A DNA stretch of 38,401 nucleotides from JAAYEA01 sp012689325. Its GTDB lineage: Bacteria; Chloroflexota; Anaerolineae; JAAYEA01. Positions 1 through 8,434 of the stretch are shown in pieces. How positions within the stretch are numbered: position 1 is the stretch's first letter; each line of letters begins with the position of its first letter. The notes under the pieces are model-generated. The model did no database searches and had not been told where the DNA came from. It saw nothing but the letters and a program-made list of their open reading frames with translations. A program made the translations under genes and the position numbers. The stretch is taken from positions 1-38,401 of the forward strand of contig DAITVZ010000053.1 of the NCBI GenBank assembly GCA_036841525.1. Reading direction: 5' to 3'.

Positions 1-987
1 GATATCGCCAAGGCGGCGGGAGTCTCTCATTCCACGGTGTCGCGCGCCCTGCGCAACAGCCCGCTGGTCAATGCCGAGACGACGGCCCAGATCCAGGCTT
101 TAGCGCGCGAGATGGGCTATTCGCCCAGCGCCGTGGCGCGGAGCCTGGTCACGCGCCGCACCCAGACCGTCGGCCTGGTGGTGACGCACATCTCGGACCC
201 TTTCGGGGACCAGGTGGTGGACGGCGTGGAAGACCTGGCCACCCGCGCAGGGTACAGCGTCTTTCTCAGCTCCTCCCACGGCAACCCGGAACGTGAGGTG
301 GCCGTGGTGGAGACCTTCCATCGGCGCCGGGTGGATGGCGTGATCGTCCTGGCCTCGCGGGTGGGGCGGCTCTATGGCGAGCGGCTGCGCGAGCTAAACG
401 TGCCCATCGTGCTGATCAACAACGAGGCCGCAGGAAGCCTAGGCTCCTCCGTCTCGGTGGACGACGAACAGGGGGCGCGGCTCGCTACCCGCCACCTGCT
501 CGAGCTCGGCCACCAGCGGATCGGGTACATTGGCTCCTCGCTGCGGCCGCCCACCAGCCTCCGCCGCTGGTCAGGCTACGAGGCCGAGATGGTCCGCGCC
601 GGGCTGAGCCCCGATGCCTCCCTTGCCGTGGTGCCGAATTGCCAACGCGACATCCAGAGCGGCCAGGCGGGGCTGGGCCACCTGCTGGCCGAGGGCGTCA
701 CAGCGGTCTTTTGCTACAACGACCGGACCGCCATCGGCGTGCTGCTGGAGGCCCATGAGCGAGGCATCCGCTTGCCGCAAGAGCTCAGCGTGGTGGGCTA
801 TGACGACATCGAGCCGAGCTGGTATGTGACGCCGCCCCTGACCACGGTGCACCAGCCTCGCTTCGAGATGGGCCGCCTGGCCATGCAGATGCTGCTCGAC
901 CTTCTGGAGGGGCGCGCCGTCTCCGCCCAGGTGCTCCCAGGTAAGCTGATCGTGCGCGGGTCCACCGCACCGGTTTCTAAACCATAG
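1..987 (+). CDS. LacI-family transcriptional regulator (5' end outside window)
   Basis: The reading frame is open from base 1, so the first codons lie outside the window. The visible N-terminus is the end of a LacI helix-turn-helix (DIAKAAGVSHSTVSRAL), followed by the hinge region and a periplasmic-binding-protein-like effector domain (start of core near 'TQTVGLVV', conserved 'VVGYDDIE' near the C-terminus). Such proteins repress sugar operons and release DNA on binding a sugar or sugar derivative. The gene lies 55 bp upstream of iolM on the same strand and is probably the local regulator of the inositol genes. T. maritima, as I recall, uses a different regulator family for its iol cluster, so this regulatory link is inference. 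No clear LacI-type palindrome is visible between 988 and 1042; the operator may lie upstream of the window. Confidence 0.93.
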   Translation, partial: DIAKAAGVSHSTVSRALRNSPLVNAETTAQIQALAREMGYSPSAVARSLVTRRTQTVGLVVTHISDPFGDQVVDGVEDLATRAGYSVFLSSSHGNPEREVAVVETFHRRRVDGVIVLASRVGRLYGERLRELNVPIVLINNEAAGSLGSSVSVDDEQGARLATRHLLELGHQRIGYIGSSLRPPTSLRRWSGYEAEMVRAGLSPDASLAVVPNCQRDIQSGQAGLGHLLAEGVTAVFCYNDRTAIGVLLEAHERGIRLPQELSVVGYDDIEPSWYVTPPLTTVHQPRFEMGRLAMQMLLDLLEGRAVSAQVLPGKLIVRGSTAPVSKP

Positions 988-1042
988 ATCAGCCAGTATC
1001 ATCTATCGTCTCCATTCTTGTCAATTCTAGGAGGGTAACGAA

Positions 1043-2194
1043 ATGAAGGGTCTTGTGCTGGATGCCAAATGGGAACCCCGGGCCGACTATGCCGTGTCCG
1101 AGTGGGAAAAGAAGACGGGCAAGGCCATCACCGGCAGCAGCGTGTGGCGCCATCCCACGCTCAAGGTGCAAGAAGTGCCCATGCCCAAGATCGGGCCCGA
1201 CGATGTGCTGTTGGAAGTCAAGGCCTGCGGCGTTTGCGGTTCCGATATGCACTTTTACGAAACCGACAAGGATGGCTACATCCTTTATCCCGGCCTCACC
1301 AAGTTCCCCAGCATCCTGGGCCACGAGTTCTCCGCCAAGGTGGCTGAGGTGGGCAAAAACGTCAAGAGCCTCAAGGTCGGCCAGGCGGTGACGGCGGAAG
1401 AGATGATCTGGTGCGGCCATTGCACCCCTTGCCGGAACGGCTTCCCCAACCACTGCGTCAACCTGGAAGAGCTGGGCTTTACCGTCAACGGCGCGTTCGC
1501 CAACTATATCGCCGTGGGCGCCAAGTACTGCTGGCCCGTGGATGGCATCCTGGAGCGCTTTGGCGACAAGGGCTACGAAGTGGCCGCGCTCACCGAGCCG
1601 ACCTGCGTCTCCTATAACGCCATGTTCTCGCGGGCGGGCGGCTTCAAGCCCGGCTCCTACGTCGCCGTGTTCGGCTCCGGCTCTATCGGCCTGGCGGCCA
1701 TCGGCCTGGCCGAGGCGGCTGGCGCGGGCAAGGTGATCGCTTTCGAGGTCTCGCCGCAGCGGCGCGAGCTGGCGCTCAAGGCGGGCGCGGACCAGGCTTT
1801 CGATCCCCGTCAGGTCCAGCCCCATGAGGTCCTGATGGAGCTGAGCCAAGGCGAAGGGTTCGATTTCATGGTCGAGGCCGCCGGCGCCCCGCACCTGACC
1901 ATCCCCGAGATGGAAAAGGCGCTGGCCATCAACGCCAAGATCGTGCAGATCGGCCGCGCCGCCCAGCGCGTGCCCATCTACTTGGAGACCTTCCAGGTCC
2001 GCCGCAGCCAGTTCTTTGGCGCGCAAGGACATTCGGGCGATAGCAACTTTCCCAACGTGATCCGCATGGTTGCCTCCGGACGGCTGGACCTCTCCCCCAT
2101 CATCACCGGGCGCTATAGCCTGGATGACGTGGTGAAGGCCATCGGCCAGTCCACTCAGCGCACCGACGGCAAGATCATCGTGTTGCCCAACTAG
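1043..2194 (+). CDS. iolM: Zinc-dependent scyllo-inosose 3-dehydrogenase-like (IolM)
   Basis: Medium-chain zinc alcohol dehydrogenase of 383 residues. Catalytic-zinc residues C65, H94 and E95 are present, the structural-zinc set C124/C127/C130/C138 is complete, and the NAD fold motif GSGSIG is visible. A strong ribosome site (AGGAGGG) precedes the ATG. In the T. maritima inositol route (TM0412) this enzyme oxidises 2-keto-myo-inositol (scyllo-inosose) to a diketo intermediate with NAD. The order iolM-iolG-iolN-iolO and the match of each neighbour to that pathway drive the assignment. On its own the sequence would only support 'sorbitol/threonine dehydrogenase-like'. Confidence 0.85.
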   Translation: MKGLVLDAKWEPRADYAVSEWEKKTGKAITGSSVWRHPTLKVQEVPMPKIGPDDVLLEVKACGVCGSDMHFYETDKDGYILYPGLTKFPSILGHEFSAKVAEVGKNVKSLKVGQAVTAEEMIWCGHCTPCRNGFPNHCVNLEELGFTVNGAFANYIAVGAKYCWPVDGILERFGDKGYEVAALTEPTCVSYNAMFSRAGGFKPGSYVAVFGSGSIGLAAIGLAEAAGAGKVIAFEVSPQRRELALKAGADQAFDPRQVQPHEVLMELSQGEGFDFMVEAAGAPHLTIPEMEKALAINAKIVQIGRAAQRVPIYLETFQVRRSQFFGAQGHSGDSNFPNVIRMVASGRLDLSPIITGRYSLDDVVKAIGQSTQRTDGKIIVLPN

Positions 2195-2220
2195 GCCGCG
2201 CTGCCAACAAGGAGGACGAT

Positions 2221-3243
2221 ATGTCACGTCGTTTGAACGTGGGGATCATCGGCGCTGGGCGCATCGGCAAGCTGCACGCGGAGAACCTGAGCTTGCGCAT
2301 CCCTGAGGCCAACGTGCTGGCCATCGCCGACGTCTATGCCGACGCCGCCAAGCAGGCCGCCAGCGCCTTCAACATCCCCAAGGCCTATGCCGACCATCGC
2401 GCCATCATGGAAGACAAGGACATCGAGGCGGTGATCGTCTGCTCCAGCACGGATACCCACGCCCAGATGATCGAAGAGGCCGCGGCCGCGGGCAAGCACG
2501 TCTTTTGCGAAAAGCCCATCGATCCCCAACTGGCGGTCATCGACCGCGCGCTGGCGGCGGTGGAGCAGGCCAAGGTCAAGCTTCAGGTCGGGTTCAACCG
2601 GCGCTTCGACCCCGGCTTTCGCCGCGCCCACGAGATGGTGGCGGCCGGCCAGATCGGCCAGGCGCACATCTTGCGCATCACCAGCCGCGACCCGGCTCCG
2701 CCGCCCATCGCCTATGTCAAGGTCTCCGGGGGCATCTTTTTCGATATGACCATCCACGATTTCGACATGGCCCGCTACCTGATGGGCAGCGAGGTCGAGG
2801 AGGTCTATGCCGCCGGCGGCGTGCTGGTGGATCCCGAGATCGGCAAGGCGGGAGACATCGACACGGCGGTCATCACCCTGCGCTTCGCCAACGGCGCGCT
2901 GGGGACCATCGACAACAGCCGCAAGGCCGTCTATGGCTATGACCAGCGCGTGGAGGTCTTTGGCTCCGCCGGCGTGGTGATCGTCGGCAACCAGACGCCG
3001 GATAACCTGGTGCACAGCGACGCCCAGGGCGTGCACTCGGCGCTGCCGCTCTATTTCTTTATGCAGCGCTACACCGAGGCGTATATCGCCGAGATGCGCG
3101 AGTTTATCGCCAGCATTCTGGGGGACAAGCAAACGCCCGTCACGGGCCAGGATGGCCGCGCCCCGGTGGTCATCGCCTATGCCGCCGCCAAGTCCTATCG
3201 CGAGCATCGGCCCGTGCGCCTGAGCGAGATCACAAGCAACTAG
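2221..3243 (+). CDS. iolG: Inositol 2-dehydrogenase (Gfo/Idh/MocA family)
   Basis: 340 residues. The N-terminal Rossmann motif is GIIGAGRIG. The family EKP motif supplies K98, and the second domain carries D175 and H179 in FFDMTIHDFD. These equal the catalytic Lys/Asp/His of B. subtilis IolG (K97, D172, H176) with near-constant spacing. It would oxidise myo-inositol to scyllo-inosose with NAD, the first step of the pathway. Ribosome site AAGGAGG lies before the ATG, 26 bp after iolM, so the two are co-transcribed. Other Gfo/Idh/MocA sugar dehydrogenases cannot be excluded from residues alone; the neighbours favour inositol. Confidence 0.88.
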   Translation: MSRRLNVGIIGAGRIGKLHAENLSLRIPEANVLAIADVYADAAKQAASAFNIPKAYADHRAIMEDKDIEAVIVCSSTDTHAQMIEEAAAAGKHVFCEKPIDPQLAVIDRALAAVEQAKVKLQVGFNRRFDPGFRRAHEMVAAGQIGQAHILRITSRDPAPPPIAYVKVSGGIFFDMTIHDFDMARYLMGSEVEEVYAAGGVLVDPEIGKAGDIDTAVITLRFANGALGTIDNSRKAVYGYDQRVEVFGSAGVVIVGNQTPDNLVHSDAQGVHSALPLYFFMQRYTEAYIAEMREFIASILGDKQTPVTGQDGRAPVVIAYAAAKSYREHRPVRLSEITSN

Positions 3244-3262
3244 TCGAGAAAGGATTCTTAAC

Positions 3263-4381
3263 ATGTCCAAGGTTCCCGCAGGGTTTCTCCCTACCGACCA
3301 GCCTGACCTCTTCTTCGAGGACAACGAAGTGGGCCGGATGAAAAAGCAGGTCTGGGATGCGTCGGACGAAGAGATCGACGCCATCCTGGCCGATTACGGC
3401 ATCCCCTCCCCCGTCGAGTGGGGCAAGCCCGGCTCGTATATCCAGACGACGACCCGCTGGCAGGTGGAAGCTAACCGCAAAAAGAACGACATCGTGTTCA
3501 TCCCCGTGGGCTGCACCGAGCTGCACGGCCAGCACCTCCCCAGCGCCGCGGACACGCTGTACGTCAGCGCGATCTGCGAGGGCGTGCGCCGCTTCACGGC
3601 CAAGCGCGGCGCGCCGGTGAACCTGGCGCTCCCGCCGCTGAACTATGGCGGCCACCCCTTCCATCACCTGGGCATGCCCGGCACCGTGATCGTGCGCGAG
3701 CACGTGGTGCGCGAGATGATGATCGACGTGATGCTGGGCCTGTGGAACGATGGCTTCCGCAAGCAGCTCATCGTCAACAACCACGGCCAGCTCTGGATGC
3801 TCGAATCGGCGGTGCAAGAGTTCTGCAAGCGCTACCAGCTCCCGGGCATTTTCCGCGTCATCGACTGGCACCGCGGCGTGCGCGAGTTCTTCCGCCCGAC
3901 CTACCGCGGCGGGCAGATGAGCACCGATTTCGTCCACGCCGACGAGTCCGAGACCTCGCTCAGCCTGCTGCTCCACCCCGAGATGGTGGACATGAACTAT
4001 GCCGTGGATACCGTGGGCAAGGGCTACCTGCCGGATGGCCACTTTGACAAGTCGGTGGACCCCTTCGGGCGGCCCAGCCGCTGGTCCGAGGGCGAGGGGC
4101 AGTCCGCCATCGAGATCGCCGCGACCCCCGAGGGCGTGGTGGGCAAGGCCCGCTCCGGCTCGGCGCAAAAAGCCAAGCGCCCCATGGCCGCCATCCTGAA
4201 ATACCTGACCCTGTGGAACGACCACGTCCTGGACGCCTTCCCCGCGGGCAAGGTCCCGCCCGTGGAAGAGGTCACGCTGCGCAGCGCCGCGGACATGGAG
4301 CCATATCTGCGCGAGCCGCTGAGCAAGGGCTGGAAAACCGTCTACGGGATCCCGCGGATCGGCCAGGGGACGGAGGTCTAG
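3263..4381 (+). CDS. iolN: 3-dehydro-scyllo-inosose hydrolase-like, creatininase superfamily (IolN)
   Basis: 372 residues with a creatininase-type core. E86, H88 and D97 in GCTELHGQHLP...D keep the exact spacing of the creatininase metal ligands E34/H36/D45. H174 lies in NNHGQ, where creatininase has H120; Q176 stands where creatininase has E122. HLGMPGTV matches the family strand. The homologue TM0413 opens the diketo-inositol ring to 5-keto-L-gluconate. It follows iolG by 19 bp. An N-terminal extension of about 70 residues relative to plain creatininases is consistent with IolN. The specific role rests on the operon context. Confidence 0.82.
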   Translation: MSKVPAGFLPTDQPDLFFEDNEVGRMKKQVWDASDEEIDAILADYGIPSPVEWGKPGSYIQTTTRWQVEANRKKNDIVFIPVGCTELHGQHLPSAADTLYVSAICEGVRRFTAKRGAPVNLALPPLNYGGHPFHHLGMPGTVIVREHVVREMMIDVMLGLWNDGFRKQLIVNNHGQLWMLESAVQEFCKRYQLPGIFRVIDWHRGVREFFRPTYRGGQMSTDFVHADESETSLSLLLHPEMVDMNYAVDTVGKGYLPDGHFDKSVDPFGRPSRWSEGEGQSAIEIAATPEGVVGKARSGSAQKAKRPMAAILKYLTLWNDHVLDAFPAGKVPPVEEVTLRSAADMEPYLREPLSKGWKTVYGIPRIGQGTEV

Positions 4382-4382
4382 G

Positions 4383-5231
4383 ATGGCCAGCGCTGGCCCG
4401 TCGCGGCAGAGCTTTCGGCTGTCCGTCGTGCTCTCGGCGCAGATGGCGAGTTTTCAGGCGGCCACGTTCAAAGGCGATCTGGCCGCCAACCTGGCGCGCA
4501 TCGCCCAGTTGGGCTATGACGGCGTAGAGGTGTCGATCCGCGACCCCCGGCAGGTGGATACCGAGTCGCTGCTGCGGCTGGCGCAGAGCCACGGGCTGGG
4601 GATACCGGCCATCGGCACCGGCCAGGCCTGGGGCGAGGAGGGGCTCTCCTTCACCGACCCAGACCCCGCCGTGCGGCACGCCGCCATCGAGCGGATCCAG
4701 TCGCACGTGCCTTTCGCGGCGCGGACCGGCGCAGTGATCATCCTGGGGCTGATCCGGGGCCTGGTCCGGCCCGGCGTCGCCCACGAGCAAGCGATGGGCT
4801 GGCTGGTGGAAGCGCTGCACGCTTGCAGCGCGGCGGCGGCGCCGGAGGGCGTGCGGCTGGCGCTGGAGCCGATCAACCGCTACGAGACGACGTTGATCAA
4901 CAACGCCGCCCAGGGGCTGGAGCTGATCGAGCGCGTGGGCGCCGGCAACTTTGGGCTGCTGCTGGACACCTTTCACATGAACATCGAGGAGCCCTCCATC
5001 GAGGGCAGCATCCGCCGCGCCGGCGATCGGATCTTTCACTTTCACGTGGCCGATTCGAACCGCTGGTACCCTGGCGGCGGGCATCTGGACTTTCCGTCGC
5101 TGCTGAGCGCGCTGGCGGCCACCGGCTACCGCGGCTATGTCAGCGGCGAGTTCCTGCCCATCCCCGACGCCGCGACCGGCGCGCAGGAGGCGATCAAGAA
5201 CCTGCGCAACTGGGTGCAGCGGCCCGCATAA
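4383..5231 (+). CDS. iolO: 5-keto-L-gluconate epimerase-like TIM barrel (IolO)
   Basis: 282 residues, xylose-isomerase-like TIM barrel related to hydroxypyruvate isomerase and D-tagatose 3-epimerase. From memory, long stretches match T. maritima TM0416: AIGTGQA, LEPINRYET, DTFHMNIEE, FHFHVADSNRW. Predicted metal ligands are E162, D195, H221 and E256. It would convert 5-keto-L-gluconate to D-tagaturonate. The ATG begins one base after the iolN stop (TAGGATG), a translationally coupled arrangement. It is the last gene of the cluster, closed by a perfect 14-bp hairpin. The enzymes for later steps (tagaturonate reductase, altronate dehydratase) are not seen here. Confidence 0.87.
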   Translation: MASAGPSRQSFRLSVVLSAQMASFQAATFKGDLAANLARIAQLGYDGVEVSIRDPRQVDTESLLRLAQSHGLGIPAIGTGQAWGEEGLSFTDPDPAVRHAAIERIQSHVPFAARTGAVIILGLIRGLVRPGVAHEQAMGWLVEALHACSAAAAPEGVRLALEPINRYETTLINNAAQGLELIERVGAGNFGLLLDTFHMNIEEPSIEGSIRRAGDRIFHFHVADSNRWYPGGGHLDFPSLLSALAATGYRGYVSGEFLPIPDAATGAQEAIKNLRNWVQRPA

Positions 5232-5250
5232 CGCAAAACCCTCTCATACC

Positions 5251-5283
5251 AACAAGCCCCGCCGTGACCCGGCGGGGCTTGTT
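5251..5283 (+). terminator. Terminator hairpin after iolO
   Basis: A perfect 14-bp inverted repeat (5251-5264 with 5270-5283, arm AACAAGCCCCGCCG, 5-nt loop) lies 20 bp after the iolO stop. There is no long T-run, only scattered T's after the stem, so efficiency is uncertain. It separates the inositol operon from the next promoter. Confidence 0.8.
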
Positions 5284-5336
5284 GCGTTCGCCGCCCAACG
5301 CATGCTGGCGCCGCCGGGCCTTACCACAGCCAGCAA

Positions 5337-5364
5337 TTGACAAGGCGCCGGTTTGGCCTATAGT
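5337..5364 (+). promoter_or_regulatory. Sigma-70-type promoter for the 5392-8431 operon
   Basis: TTGACA (5337-5342), 16 bp, TATAGT (5359-5364). The predicted transcript start near 5371 leaves about 20 nt before the ATG at 5392. This rules out the upstream in-frame TTG at 5353 as start. Confidence 0.8.
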
Positions 5365-5391
5365 GAGCCAAATCCCGGCAGAGAGGTGTCC

Positions 5392-6081
5392 ATGGACCCC
5401 ATCATCCTGACCAATATTCCCTTCGCGGCAGATCGGGCGCAATTGCTCGCCAAGCTGCACGTCGCCGAGGGCAGCGACTTTGCCGCCGACCTGAACCAGC
5501 TGGTGGACGAGGCCGAGGCGCTGGCGCGACCCAAGGCCATGTACAAGATGGTCTTTATCGAGGAAAAGGGCGACGACTATGTGCTGATCGACGGCGTCCG
5601 GCTTTCCAGCCGGGTGCTCCGCGTGAACCTCGACGAGGCGCACCGCGCCTTCGCCCAGGTGGCCACCTGCGGCGCCGAGCTGCAAGCGTGGGCCGAAGGG
5701 TTGACCGATATGCTCTACCGCTTTTGGGCGGAGGAGATCAAACTGGCCGCCCTGCGCGCCGCGGGGCTGGCGCTCGACGCCGACCTCGCGGCCCGCTACA
5801 ACCCCGGCAAGACCTCGCGCATGAACCCGGGCTCGCTGGCCGATTGGCCCCTTCGCGAGCAAGGGCCGCTCTTTGCCATCCTAGGCGACGTGCAAGCGGC
5901 CATCGGCGTGTACCTGACCGACAGCTATCTGATGGTCCCCAACAAGTCCACCTCGGGCTTGCGCTTTCCGCGGGAGGCCAGCTTTGAGAGCTGCCAGCTC
6001 TGCCCGCGCGAAGGCTGCCCCGGCCGCCGGGCCAGGTACGACCCCGCCCTGTATGAAAGCACCTATCAGAACAAGTCCTGA
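5392..6081 (+). CDS. Free-standing methionine synthase (B12-dependent) activation-domain protein
   Basis: 229 residues from the ATG at 5392, with GAGAGG upstream. The C-terminal half matches the cobalamin-dependent methionine synthase activation (AdoMet-binding) domain. The RMNPGS segment resembles the SAM-binding RxxxGY-type region of that family, and the end has the cysteine-rich CQLCPREGCPGRR seen in free-standing members. In MetH this domain reactivates oxidised cob(II)alamin by reductive methylation. Free-standing versions commonly occur beside corrinoid methyltransferases and URO-D-type proteins. No MetH or corrinoid protein is next to it here; the nearest candidate partner is the URO-D protein at 18464-19531. 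It is the first gene of an operon with a glycoside hydrolase-like protein and an amidohydrolase. Confidence 0.75.
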   Translation: MDPIILTNIPFAADRAQLLAKLHVAEGSDFAADLNQLVDEAEALARPKAMYKMVFIEEKGDDYVLIDGVRLSSRVLRVNLDEAHRAFAQVATCGAELQAWAEGLTDMLYRFWAEEIKLAALRAAGLALDADLAARYNPGKTSRMNPGSLADWPLREQGPLFAILGDVQAAIGVYLTDSYLMVPNKSTSGLRFPREASFESCQLCPREGCPGRRARYDPALYESTYQNKS

Positions 6082-6093
6082 CAGGAGGAGACC

Positions 6094-7539
6094 ATGCCCC
6101 ACATGATGCCGCCAGAGGTCGAACGCTGGGGGATCGGCGAGCTGGCCCTGCCAGGCCCGCAAGACGGCAACCCGTTCCTGGATGTGACCCTGAGCGCCGA
6201 GTTCCGCTTCAAGAACCGCACCATCGAGGCGGACGGGTTTTATGACGGCGAGGGCATCTATCGCGTCCGCATCATGCCCGACGCGGTGGGCGCCTGGCAT
6301 TATGTCACCCATAGCAACTGCCCCGCGCTGGATGGCGTCAGTGGCGAGTTCGCCTGCGTCCCCGCCGGCCCCGGCAACCATGGCCCGGTGCATGTGCGCA
6401 ACACCTACCACTTTGCCCACGCCGATGGCACGCCCTATCTCCAGATCGGCACGACCTGCTACGTCTGGAACCACCAGGGGGACGAACTGGAGGAGCAAAC
6501 CCTGGCCACGCTGGCGCAGTCGCCCTTCAACAAGATGCGCATGTGCGTCTTTCCCAAGGATTACCTCTACAACAAGAATGAGCCGCCCTATCACCCCTTT
6601 GCCGGGTCGCTGGCTGAGGGCTGGGATTTCACCCGCTTCAACCCCGCCCACTTTCGCCACCTGGAACAGCGGGTCACCGACCTCGGCAAGCTGGGCATCG
6701 AGGCCGACATCATCCTCTTCCACCCCTACGACCGCTGGGGCTATGCCACCCTGCCCGCCGAGGTGGACGACCGCTACCTGCGCTATGTGGTGGCGCGCCT
6801 GGCGGCTTATCGCAATGTCTGGTGGTCCATGGCCAACGAGTATGACCTGATGAAGGCGAAAGAGATGGCCGACTGGGACCGCTTTTTCCGCATCGTGCAG
6901 GAAAGCGACCCGTATCAGCACCTGCGCTCGGTGCACAACTGCCGCGGCTTCTACGACCACGCCAAGCCCTGGGTCACCCATTGCAGCGTCCAGCATTCCG
7001 ACCTGGAGCGAGTGCGCGAGTGGCGCCAGACCTACGGCAAGCCGGTGGTGGTGGACGAGTGCCGGTACGAGGGCAACATCGAGCGCGGCTGGGGCAATAT
7101 CTCGGCGCAAGAGATGGTCCACCGCTTCTGGACGGGCACGGTGGGCGGCGGCTATGTGGGCCACGGCGAAACCTACGTGCACCCGCAGGATATCCTCTGG
7201 TGGTCCAAGGGCGGCGTGCTTCACGGCCAAAGCCCGGCGCGCCTGGCCTTCCTGAAGCGCATCCTGGAAGCAGCGGCCGCCGATGGCATCCCGGGCCTGG
7301 AGCCGGTGGACCGCTACGCGGCGGGCCGCGCCGGCGACTATTACCTCTACTACTATGGCCTGCAACAACCCGCTTTCATGGTCTATAACCTGCCGGAAGG
7401 CGCCAGCTACACCATCGATATCATCGACCCCTGGGCCATGACCATCGACCGCTTGCCCGGAACCTATTCCGGGACGACTCGCATCGAACTGCGCAGCCAG
7501 CCCTACCTCGCCGTGCGCATCCGGCGGGTGGGGCTATAG
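6094..7539 (+). CDS. Putative glycoside hydrolase (DUF5060 / DUF4038-like / DUF5605-like)
   Basis: 481 residues without a signal peptide, so probably cytoplasmic. The first ~100 residues look like a DUF5060 beta-sandwich (VERWG...NPFLDVTLSAEF...GFYDGEGIYRVR). The middle is an apiosidase-like TIM barrel (DUF4038 type). Candidate catalytic acids are E249 in SMANEYD at the end of one strand and E322 in VVVDECRYEG at the end of another, typical of clan GH-A acid/base and nucleophile. The C-terminal ~80 residues form a small beta domain of DUF5605 type. It starts 12 bp after the previous stop with a GGAGGAG ribosome site. The substrate is unknown; the intracellular location suggests action on an imported oligosaccharide or glycoside. 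Confidence 0.75.
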   Translation: MPHMMPPEVERWGIGELALPGPQDGNPFLDVTLSAEFRFKNRTIEADGFYDGEGIYRVRIMPDAVGAWHYVTHSNCPALDGVSGEFACVPAGPGNHGPVHVRNTYHFAHADGTPYLQIGTTCYVWNHQGDELEEQTLATLAQSPFNKMRMCVFPKDYLYNKNEPPYHPFAGSLAEGWDFTRFNPAHFRHLEQRVTDLGKLGIEADIILFHPYDRWGYATLPAEVDDRYLRYVVARLAAYRNVWWSMANEYDLMKAKEMADWDRFFRIVQESDPYQHLRSVHNCRGFYDHAKPWVTHCSVQHSDLERVREWRQTYGKPVVVDECRYEGNIERGWGNISAQEMVHRFWTGTVGGGYVGHGETYVHPQDILWWSKGGVLHGQSPARLAFLKRILEAAAADGIPGLEPVDRYAAGRAGDYYLYYYGLQQPAFMVYNLPEGASYTIDIIDPWAMTIDRLPGTYSGTTRIELRSQPYLAVRIRRVGL

Positions 7540-7552
7540 AGGAGGATACCCA

Positions 7553-8431
7553 GTGTTCATCGATATCCACGTCCACGTCGTCCGTATCCCCGGCCCGCCG
7601 CGCGGCGGCCAGCCGGCCTTTGCCACGCCCGCGCAACTGCTGGCGCGCTATGACGCCGTCGGCATCGAACGCGCGGTGATGCTGCCCCTGATCAACCCGG
7701 AATGCGCCTATATGACGCAATCCAACGAGGACATCCTCGAGATCGCGGAGCAATACCCGGATCGCTTCATCCCCTTCTGCAACATCGACCCGCGGGCCAT
7801 GTCCTATTCCGTCGACGCGCCGCTGGGCGACCTGCTGCGCCATTATCGCGATCGCGGCTGCAAGGGGATCGGCGAAGTCTGCGCCAACCTGCCCTTCCTG
7901 GACCCGCTGGTGCAGAACCTGTTCAGGCACGTGCAGGAGGTTGGCTTTCCCCTGACCTTCCACGTGGGGGCGCAACGGGGCAACATCTATGGCCTCTACG
8001 ACGACCCTGGCTTGCCGCAACTGGAGCGCTCGCTACAACTCTTCCCCAAGCTGCGCTTCCTGGCCCACTCGCAGAGCTTTTGGGCCGAGATGGCGCCCTT
8101 GCAGACGCCCGGCGACCGCTACGGCTATCCGCGCTACCCGGTAACAGAGGGGGGCGTGGTCCCCAAGCTGCTGCGGCGCTACCCCAACCTGTATGGCGAC
8201 CTCTCCGCCGGCAGCGGGCACAACGCGCTGGCCCGCGACCCCGAGTATGCCGTGCGCTTCCTGAACGAGTTCCAGGACCGGCTGTGCTTCGGCACCGATA
8301 TCTGCGCGCCGGCCACGCCGACGCCGCTGGTGGATTTCCTGCTGGGGCTGCGCAACAGCGGCAAGATCAGCGAGGCGGTCTTTCAGAAGGTGGCGCGAGA
8401 GAACGCCATCAAGCTGCTGGGCCTGGGCTAG
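7553..8431 (+). CDS. Amidohydrolase-2 family metal-dependent hydrolase/decarboxylase
   Basis: 292 residues starting at GTG, 13 bp after the previous gene, with a GAGGAGG ribosome site. It has amidohydrolase-superfamily metal residues: H6 and H8 in DIHVH, H137 in FHVG, H172 in LAHSQ and D249 in FGTD. This set is typical of the ACMSD/2-pyrone-4,6-dicarboxylate hydrolase-like branch, which acts on carboxylated or lactone substrates. Operon position suggests it processes a product of the sugar pathway encoded upstream. The exact substrate cannot be read from sequence. It converges with the next gene, with 3 bp between stops. Confidence 0.82.
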   Translation: MFIDIHVHVVRIPGPPRGGQPAFATPAQLLARYDAVGIERAVMLPLINPECAYMTQSNEDILEIAEQYPDRFIPFCNIDPRAMSYSVDAPLGDLLRHYRDRGCKGIGEVCANLPFLDPLVQNLFRHVQEVGFPLTFHVGAQRGNIYGLYDDPGLPQLERSLQLFPKLRFLAHSQSFWAEMAPLQTPGDRYGYPRYPVTEGGVVPKLLRRYPNLYGDLSAGSGHNALARDPEYAVRFLNEFQDRLCFGTDICAPATPTPLVDFLLGLRNSGKISEAVFQKVARENAIKLLGLG

Positions 8432-8434
8432 CGC

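Noticed and set aside
5353..5391. Upstream TTG start for the activation-domain gene
   Set aside because: It lies inside the promoter (-10 at 5359-5364); the ATG at 5392 has the ribosome site.
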